Part shown: positions 58,420 to 64,000 of the stretch, piece after piece
Layout of the letters: every line of letters begins with the position of its first letter
How positions within the stretch are numbered: position 1 is the stretch's first letter
Source of the DNA: SG8-30 sp963695085
Lineage (GTDB): Bacteria; Pseudomonadota; Gammaproteobacteria; Steroidobacterales; Steroidobacteraceae
Assembly (NCBI GenBank): GCA_963695085.1
Contig: CAVOFV010000008.1
Location: 310,001-374,000, forward strand
Length of the DNA stretch: 64,000 nucleotides
Reading direction: 5' to 3'
Program-made: the position numbers and the translations under genes
Notes under the pieces: model-generated
Told to the model about the DNA's origin: nothing
The model's input: the letters and a program-made list of their open reading frames with translations, nothing else
Database searches by the model: none

Positions 58420-60555
58420 ATGATGAGGATGACGATCCGCGCCCGAGCCCTGACGCTGGCCGCCACCGTGGTCGGCGCCGGCGTGCTGACGATGGCCGCC
58501 TACATCGTCATCGACTACGTGCTCGACAGCCGCAATATCGCCGCGGCCGCCGCGGCCCAGGCCGGGTCCGGCCCGTTTGCCACCGAGCGGGTCGTCGCAG
58601 ACCTGGCCCAGATGCGTTCCGCCGCGCTGGTTCGGCACCTGCTGCTGCTGGCCGCTGGCGGCGTCCTCGCCATGGTGCTGGCGCTGGCCCTGGCCTGGCG
58701 GGTCGCAAGACGGCTCAGCGCGCCGCTCGAAGCGCTGCGCGACTCCGCCCACCGGCTGGCCGACGGCGTCTGGTCGCCACCCGTGCTGCCGGCGGGCGGA
58801 CACGCCTCGGAAGTGGCCGTCGCGCTGCGCCGGGTCGCCGAGAGTATCGCCAAGCGGGAGGCCGCGGCCGGCTGGCTGGACATCGTGCTCGACAGCATGG
58901 GTGATGCCGTGTTCGTCACCAGCGTGGACGGCGAGATCCTGCGGGTCAATGTCGCCGCGACGGCGCTGACCGGCTGGAGTTCCGCGGAACTGGTCGGCCG
59001 CAATGTCGATGCGCTCGTCGCGGTGCAGGACCGCGCCAGCTTCGATGTCGCGCGCGCCGCCGGCGAAGTCCGCGAGCTGACATTGAGCACGCGCGCAGGG
59101 CAGATCATTCCGGTCTCGCTGTCCGGATCGTACCTCGCCGAAGGCGAGCGGGGCCCGCAGGGCTGCGTGTTCGTGGCCCACGACATCACCGGCCGCAAGC
59201 GCGCCGAGCGCCGCATCCGCTACCTGGCGCGCTACGACTCGCTGACCAAGGTCGCCAACCGCATGCAGTTCCAGCACTCCCTGCAGCAGGCGATCGCCCG
59301 CGCGCGGCGCAGCACCACTTCGCTGGCCCTGCTGTACCTCGACCTCGACCAGTTCAAGGAGATCAACGACACGTTCGGGCACGCCGCCGGCGACCGCACG
59401 CTCGAGATCCTCAGCGAGCGCCTGCTGACGGACCTGCCGACCGGCGCGATGGTGGGACGCCTCGCCGGCGACGAGTTCGGCGTGTTCATCGAGAACCTGC
59501 CGCGCGACGCGGACAGCCGGCCCGCGGCGGCCGCACTGGCGCGCGAGTTGCTGGAGAAGCTGGCGCGGCCGTTCCACCTCGGCAACCAGGAAGTCGTGCT
59601 GACCGCCAGCGTCGGCATCGCGCTGTGCCCGCAGGACGGCGACAACGTCGTGGACCTGATTCGCGACGCGGACGCCGCCATGTACCACTCCAAGCAGAAT
59701 GGCGGCAACAGCCACTCCTTCTACGCGCCGCAGATGAGCGCGGTGGCGGTCGAGCGGCTGATGCTGAAGAGCAAGTTGCGGCAGGCGATCCAGCGCGACG
59801 AGTTCATCATGATGTACCAGCCGAAGGTCGACCTGCGCGACGGCCGCGTGGTCGGCGCCGAGGCGCTGCTGCGCTGGCGGCTGCCGGCGCACGGTGACAT
59901 TCCGCCCGCGCAGTTCATCCCGATGGCGGAGGAATCGAACCTGATTTCCGACATCGGCGAGTGGGTGCTGCAACGCGTGTGCCGCGACTACCGCAGCTGG
60001 CAGGACCACGTGCCCCAGCCCGGCCGTGTCTCCATCAACCTGTCCCTCAAGCAGTTGCGGCAGGCCGAGTTCATTCCGCGCTTCCGCTCGGTGTTCGACG
60101 AGTACGGCGTATCGCCGGGCAACTTCGAGCTGGAGATCACCGAGAGCACCCTCATGACGGACGCCCGGCGCATGGTGCGGCTGCTCGACGAGCTGCGCGC
60201 CATGGGCGTGCACCTGTCCATCGACGACTTCGGCACCGGTTACTCGTCGCTGTCGGCGCTGCAGCAGTTCCCGGTCGGCACGCTGAAGATCGACGCCTCC
60301 TTCGTGCGCCACGCCGTGGTCTCCCGCGAGGACGCCACCCTGATACGCACCATCATCGAGATGGGGCGCAACCTGGGCCTCGAAGTCGTCGCGGAAGGCA
60401 TCGAGACCGCGCAGCAGCTGGCTTACCTGCGCCAGCTCAATTGTCACCTCGGCCAGGGCAGGCTGTTCGGCCAGGCGATGGCGGCCGACGACCTGCTGGA
60501 GCTGCTGCTGGCCCAGGCCCGCGGCGAGCGTCACTACGGCGCATTGTTCGCGTGA
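58420..60555 (+). CDS. Membrane PAS-GGDEF-EAL protein (cyclic di-GMP enzyme)
   Basis: 711 residues. Two N-terminal helices (about 8-30 and 66-92) flank a short periplasmic loop, then HAMP-like and PAS (about 145-265) domains. GGDEF follows at about 268-430 with LAGDEFG in place of GGDEF, and EAL at about 450-700 with VGAEALLRW, NLSLKQL, ELEITEST, DDFGTGYSSL, and AEGIET. All main EAL catalytic residues are present, so phosphodiesterase activity is likely. AGDEF is a tolerated variant, so cyclase activity is possible too. Confidence 0.94.
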   Translation: MMRMTIRARALTLAATVVGAGVLTMAAYIVIDYVLDSRNIAAAAAAQAGSGPFATERVVADLAQMRSAALVRHLLLLAAGGVLAMVLALALAWRVARRLSAPLEALRDSAHRLADGVWSPPVLPAGGHASEVAVALRRVAESIAKREAAAGWLDIVLDSMGDAVFVTSVDGEILRVNVAATALTGWSSAELVGRNVDALVAVQDRASFDVARAAGEVRELTLSTRAGQIIPVSLSGSYLAEGERGPQGCVFVAHDITGRKRAERRIRYLARYDSLTKVANRMQFQHSLQQAIARARRSTTSLALLYLDLDQFKEINDTFGHAAGDRTLEILSERLLTDLPTGAMVGRLAGDEFGVFIENLPRDADSRPAAAALARELLEKLARPFHLGNQEVVLTASVGIALCPQDGDNVVDLIRDADAAMYHSKQNGGNSHSFYAPQMSAVAVERLMLKSKLRQAIQRDEFIMMYQPKVDLRDGRVVGAEALLRWRLPAHGDIPPAQFIPMAEESNLISDIGEWVLQRVCRDYRSWQDHVPQPGRVSINLSLKQLRQAEFIPRFRSVFDEYGVSPGNFELEITESTLMTDARRMVRLLDELRAMGVHLSIDDFGTGYSSLSALQQFPVGTLKIDASFVRHAVVSREDATLIRTIIEMGRNLGLEVVAEGIETAQQLAYLRQLNCHLGQGRLFGQAMAADDLLELLLAQARGERHYGALFA

Positions 60556-60598
60556 TGCCGCGCTGACATCGCGGGCGCACCGCGCGTATGCTCACGGC

Positions 60599-61579
60599 AT
60601 GCGCGCGATGGTTGCCCACGGCGGCTCCCGGCCACTCGAGCTTGTTGCCCGCCCGGTTCCCGAGCCGGGTCCGGGCGAGGTTCTGCTGAAGGTGCGCGCC
60701 TGCGCCGTTTGCCGGACCGACCTGCACGTCGTCGACGGCGACTTGCCGGACATCCCATACCCGGTCATTCCCGGGCACGAAATTGTCGGCGAGGTCGTCG
60801 CCCGCGGTCCGGGCGTCGCATTGCCGGCCGCCGCGCGGCTGGGCGTTCCCTGGCTTGGCTGGACCTGTGGCAACTGCGAGCGCTGTGCCACCGGACAGGA
60901 AAACCTGTGCGCCAAAGCTCGCTTCACCGGTTGCCACATCGACGGCGGCTACGCGGAGTTCGCGGTCGCCGACGCGCGTTACTGCCTGCCGATCCCCGCC
61001 GGACTCGACGACGTGCACGCCGCGCCGCTGCTGTGCGCCGGCCTGATCGGGTACCGCGCGCTGCAGATGTGCGGCCGCCCGAAGCGGCTCGGCCTGTACG
61101 GCTTTGGTGCAGCGGCGCACCTTGTTGCGCAGGTCGCGATCCACGACGGCGTGCTCTGTTACGCCTTCCCGCGCCCTGGCGATGAGCCGGCGGCCAGCTT
61201 CGCCCGTCAACTCGGCTGCGAGTGGGCCGGGCCGAGCGACCGGGCGGCGCCCGTGCCGCTCGATGCCGCCATCATCTTCGCGCCGGTCGGGGCCCTCGTG
61301 CCGACCGCCCTGGCAGCCGTGCGACCGGGCGGCACCGTGGTGTGCGCCGGCATACACATGAGCGACATCCCGTCGTTTCCATACGCCTTGCTGTGGGGCG
61401 AGAGAACCCTGCGCTCGGTCGCGAACCTGACGCGCGCCGACGGCACCGAGTTCATGGCGCTCGCGCCGGCACTCGGCGTCATGCCCCGCGTCGAGACCTT
61501 CGCGCTCGAGGACGCCAACGTGGCGCTGGCACGGCTGCGAAACGGTGACCTGACGGGGGCGGCGGTGCTCGTGCCCTGA
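60599..61579 (+). CDS. Zinc-dependent alcohol dehydrogenase family protein
   Basis: 326 residues, MDR family. The catalytic zinc site is CAVCRTDLHVVDGD with PGHEIVGEV, and the structural zinc site is CGNCERCATGQENLC. The cofactor domain begins LGLYGFGAAAHLVAQVA, a slightly atypical GxGxxG. This resembles the AdhP-like/zinc quinone-reductase set that oxidises alcohols with NAD(P). Substrate is unknown. It follows the GGDEF-EAL gene by 43 nt and is convergent with the next gene. Confidence 0.92.
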   Translation: MRAMVAHGGSRPLELVARPVPEPGPGEVLLKVRACAVCRTDLHVVDGDLPDIPYPVIPGHEIVGEVVARGPGVALPAAARLGVPWLGWTCGNCERCATGQENLCAKARFTGCHIDGGYAEFAVADARYCLPIPAGLDDVHAAPLLCAGLIGYRALQMCGRPKRLGLYGFGAAAHLVAQVAIHDGVLCYAFPRPGDEPAASFARQLGCEWAGPSDRAAPVPLDAAIIFAPVGALVPTALAAVRPGGTVVCAGIHMSDIPSFPYALLWGERTLRSVANLTRADGTEFMALAPALGVMPRVETFALEDANVALARLRNGDLTGAAVLVP

Positions 61580-61595
61580 ACTCGCGGGATCCCCG

Positions 61596-64000
61596 TCAGC
61601 CGCGCGGCTTGAGGATCACGCCCTGGCCGGTCTTGCCGTCCATGGTCACGGCCAGCGGGCTCTGGAAGCGCAGATGGCGCACGAAGCCGGTGTCCTCGAG
61701 CGCCGGTTGTGCGGCCAGCCACTCCCAGTCAACGAAGCCCTCGCCGGCCTGCGGATTGACCGTGAAGTAACCGACGTTCAGCGAGGTCAGGTTCTGGAAG
61801 AAATGCGTACCCTGCGATGGCGTGACCCGCAGGTCGCTGAATCCGGATTCGACGATGACGCGCGCGCCAGCGATCTGGTTCCAGTTGACCGGGATGCCGA
61901 GGTGTCGGTCCATCGATCCCCAGCGCCCGACACCGACCAATGCATAGGGAACCAGCTCTTCCTGCAATCTCGCGTTGATGCGCGCGACCTGGTCGGCCAC
62001 CTCGACGCTGCGCATGCGATCGAAGCGCTGCGGGTCGACGACCACGAGGTCGCACAGGTCCAGCCGGCCGTGGCCGAGGACCGCCTGGCTGCGGCATAGC
62101 AGGTCCTCCTGCGGAATGTCGCCGATCTCGAGCGCATCGTGCGCGACCGCCAGCGCCAGCGGCCGCATTTGCAGGAAGCCGAATTCATGCGGCGCGCCGG
62201 CCGGCACGGACAGGTTGACGGCAAACTCGATTTCCACCTCGCTGCCCGTGCCCCGGCGGCCGATCTCCAGCAGCGTTGCCAGCAGCTCAGCCAGCGGAAA
62301 CTGGCCATGCTTCAGTATCGGCATGAAGCTCACGAGCCTCATGCCGGGTCGCCCGATGCCATCGTAGATCGAGTTGTTCTCCGCCGAGTAGGTCGAGCCC
62401 ACGGCCGCCAGGGTGCCGTCTGCTTCGGCCACCTCGAGGTCGTAGCGCGTCAGTTCCGCGCCGTCCTGGCTGGCCCGCGACGGCCGCGCGGACACGTCGA
62501 GGGCGTAGAACTCGCGCTGCGATTCCTTGAGAAATGACTTCACGTCGGACAGCGCCAGCACGTGACGCGGGTGATTCGGCGAGAAGCGCAGGCAGGCATC
62601 TCCCTCGACCACCGTGCGGCCGAGGCCCAGCGCGACCGCTGCCACGCCGTCCTCGACGGTCATGGGCGGCGACGGATAGACGTTGTAGGAACGCGCCACA
62701 CCCGAGAAGTCCGGATAGAACCGCTCGCCGTGCATCGCGCCGACCATGGCCTGGATGATGACCGCCATCTTCTCTTCCTCGAGGCGGAACGGCGTCATCT
62801 TCAGGAACGCCCTCGCGTCGCGCGAAAACGTCGAGGCGTAGACCGTCTTGATGGCTGCCACGAGGTCCGCCAGCCGTTGCCCCAGCCGGCCGGTGTTGGG
62901 CAGCATGATGGTGCGATAGACGCCGGCCAGCGGCTGGCTGGGCGAGTCCTCGAGCAGCCCGGAGGAACGCACCGCCAGCGGCCCCGGGGTCTGGCGCAGG
63001 AAGGCCTTCAGGTCCCGCTCCACCTCGCGCGGCAGGGGGGCTTCCCCGAAGCGTTTCCGGACCTCTTCGTCCGAGGCGGAACCGAGTGCGAAGCCGGCCA
63101 GCCCGTTCCTGTCCATGAACGCGTCGAACACGCCCGTGCCGAGCACGACCGATGGCGGAACCGCGATCTGCACCCCCGCAAAGCGGCCGGCGATGTCCGC
63201 GTCCAGCAGCAGCCGGTTGACGAACGCCAGGCCCCGCGCCTTGCCGCCCAGCGATCCGGTTCCGATGCGCGCCATGCTCACCGAGGCGTCGTAGGTGTCG
63301 CGATTGAAGTCCGCCACGACCGCGCGGTCGCGGGCCATGCGGTAGGCGCCGATGGCCCGGACCAGTTCCTGGCGCAGGTGCTCGGGCGATTCGTAGTCGG
63401 ACACCCTGCGTGGCCGCAGCCGGTCGGCCAGTTCGAACTCGGTGCGCGCCTTGAGCCACATGGAGAAGTGGTTGCGTTCGCCGTGCAGCACGATGCTCTC
63501 GGTGGGCACCGTCTGCAGCTTCTCGGCCAGCATCTTGAGGTCCCCGGCGCGGTCGATCTCCTCGCCGGCCTCGTTACGGAACACGAAATCGCCGAAGCCG
63601 AAATTCGCCAGCAGCAGCTCGCGCAGGCGGTGCAGCAGCACCGGCGAGTCCTTCAGCAGGAAGGCCGCATTCAAGCGTTTCGCCACGGCCTCGTTGCCCG
63701 GCTTGCTCGACTGCATGACGACTGGAATGTCGGCGCGTACCGCGCGGATGCGGGAGACGAGTTCCTCGCCCGCGTTGCGGTCTATCGCCCCTTCGCGCGG
63801 GAACTCGAAATCCGACAGCACGCCGAGGATGTTCTCTTCGTACTTCTCGAAATACTCCCACGCGGCCTCGAACGACTCGCACAACAGCAGCTTGGGGCGT
63901 GCCCGCAGGCGCAGCATCTTCTGCGTGAGATTGAGACCCTCCGAAACCATGCGCTGCGAGTACTCCATCAGTTCCGTGTACATCATCGGCAGGAACGACG
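61596..64000 (-). CDS. PEP/pyruvate-binding-domain protein with receiver-like N-terminus, 5' end cut by window edge
   Basis: At least 801 residues are visible; the frame runs off the right edge without a stop (SFLPMMYTEL at the edge), so the first ATG seen at 63986 is internal. The N-terminal part resembles a receiver fold (LLLCESFEAAWEYFEKYEENILGVLSD, IPVVMQSS). The body has a PPDK/PEP-synthase ATP-grasp-like domain: GSLGGKARGLAFVNRLL and AVRSSGLLEDSPSQPLAGVYRT. No phosphohistidine motif or PEP-barrel domain follows, so it is not a complete PEP synthase. Family members exist as stand-alone proteins, often near signalling genes. Confidence 0.85.
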   Translation of the reverse strand, partial: SFLPMMYTELMEYSQRMVSEGLNLTQKMLRLRARPKLLLCESFEAAWEYFEKYEENILGVLSDFEFPREGAIDRNAGEELVSRIRAVRADIPVVMQSSKPGNEAVAKRLNAAFLLKDSPVLLHRLRELLLANFGFGDFVFRNEAGEEIDRAGDLKMLAEKLQTVPTESIVLHGERNHFSMWLKARTEFELADRLRPRRVSDYESPEHLRQELVRAIGAYRMARDRAVVADFNRDTYDASVSMARIGTGSLGGKARGLAFVNRLLLDADIAGRFAGVQIAVPPSVVLGTGVFDAFMDRNGLAGFALGSASDEEVRKRFGEAPLPREVERDLKAFLRQTPGPLAVRSSGLLEDSPSQPLAGVYRTIMLPNTGRLGQRLADLVAAIKTVYASTFSRDARAFLKMTPFRLEEEKMAVIIQAMVGAMHGERFYPDFSGVARSYNVYPSPPMTVEDGVAAVALGLGRTVVEGDACLRFSPNHPRHVLALSDVKSFLKESQREFYALDVSARPSRASQDGAELTRYDLEVAEADGTLAAVGSTYSAENNSIYDGIGRPGMRLVSFMPILKHGQFPLAELLATLLEIGRRGTGSEVEIEFAVNLSVPAGAPHEFGFLQMRPLALAVAHDALEIGDIPQEDLLCRSQAVLGHGRLDLCDLVVVDPQRFDRMRSVEVADQVARINARLQEELVPYALVGVGRWGSMDRHLGIPVNWNQIAGARVIVESGFSDLRVTPSQGTHFFQNLTSLNVGYFTVNPQAGEGFVDWEWLAAQPALEDTGFVRHLRFQSPLAVTMDGKTGQGVILKPRG

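Noticed and set aside
59452..59475. AGDEF instead of GGDEF as a sign of a dead cyclase
   Set aside because: Ala at the first position is a known tolerated variant and the surrounding residues are normal, so inactivation cannot be claimed.

Overview
The window is a GC-rich, densely coded bacterial chromosome segment. The housekeeping blocks (ntrYX next to a DUF4390 gene, rsmB-fmt-def, LysM-dprA-smg-topA-hemF-rlmJ, priA, argS, split-alpha pntAA/pntAB/pntB, a Gram-negative TonB receptor) point to an aerobic gammaproteobacterium, perhaps near the Woeseiales, Steroidobacterales or Nevskiales. I cannot place it further from sequence alone. No tRNA, rRNA, IS element, prophage or CRISPR array was found.

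The most striking region, about 1-19.6 kb, reads as a sulfosugar (sulfoquinovose) mineralisation island. Leftward from a central regulatory gap run a GntR/UTRA regulator, a YihV-like sugar kinase, a YihT-like class I aldolase, an L-fucose-isomerase-like sugar isomerase and a GH31 glycosidase. Next, from its own promoter region, comes a TonB receptor followed by a DctQ-DctM-DctP TRAP transporter, a phosphatase homologue without its catalytic cysteine, and an FAH-family hydrolase cut by the window edge. Rightward from the central gap run suyA-suyB (sulfolactate sulfo-lyase), a ComC-like and an SlcC-like sulfolactate dehydrogenase, glpD and glpK. Read together: a sulfoquinovosyl glycoside is imported and hydrolysed, the sulfosugar is isomerised, phosphorylated and split to DHAP plus sulfolactaldehyde, and (S)-sulfolactate is inverted through sulfopyruvate to (R)-sulfolactate and cleaved to pyruvate and sulfite. 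Released glycerol would pass through GlpK and GlpD to DHAP. The sulfolactaldehyde dehydrogenase step has no gene here. A 20-nt site, 19/20 identical, lies upstream of both the TonB receptor and suyA/gntR and ties the halves into one probable regulon.

From 19.5 to 31.9 kb: a PutP-type symporter, a small exported protein, an HNH / 5'-3' exonuclease / fructosamine-kinase operon, the proton-translocating transhydrogenase, PspC and MAPEG proteins, an ECF sigma operon with anchored and exported partners, and priA. From 31.9 to 49.2 kb: argS and a SPOR protein flanked by large hairpin repeats, ntrYX (with a degenerate NtrX ATPase), DUF4390-rsmB-fmt-def, and lysM-dprA-smg-topA-hemF-rlmJ.

From 49.2 to 64 kb: an ECF sigma / DUF3379 anti-sigma / HvfA-like Cys-repeat precursor operon with no maturation enzymes beside it, hemB, aroE, a gamma carbonic anhydrase, glutathione reductase, a LemA protein, xthA, an HD-type hydrolase, an M15 peptidase, a PAS-GGDEF-EAL protein, a zinc alcohol dehydrogenase, and a PEP/pyruvate-binding-domain protein cut by the right edge.
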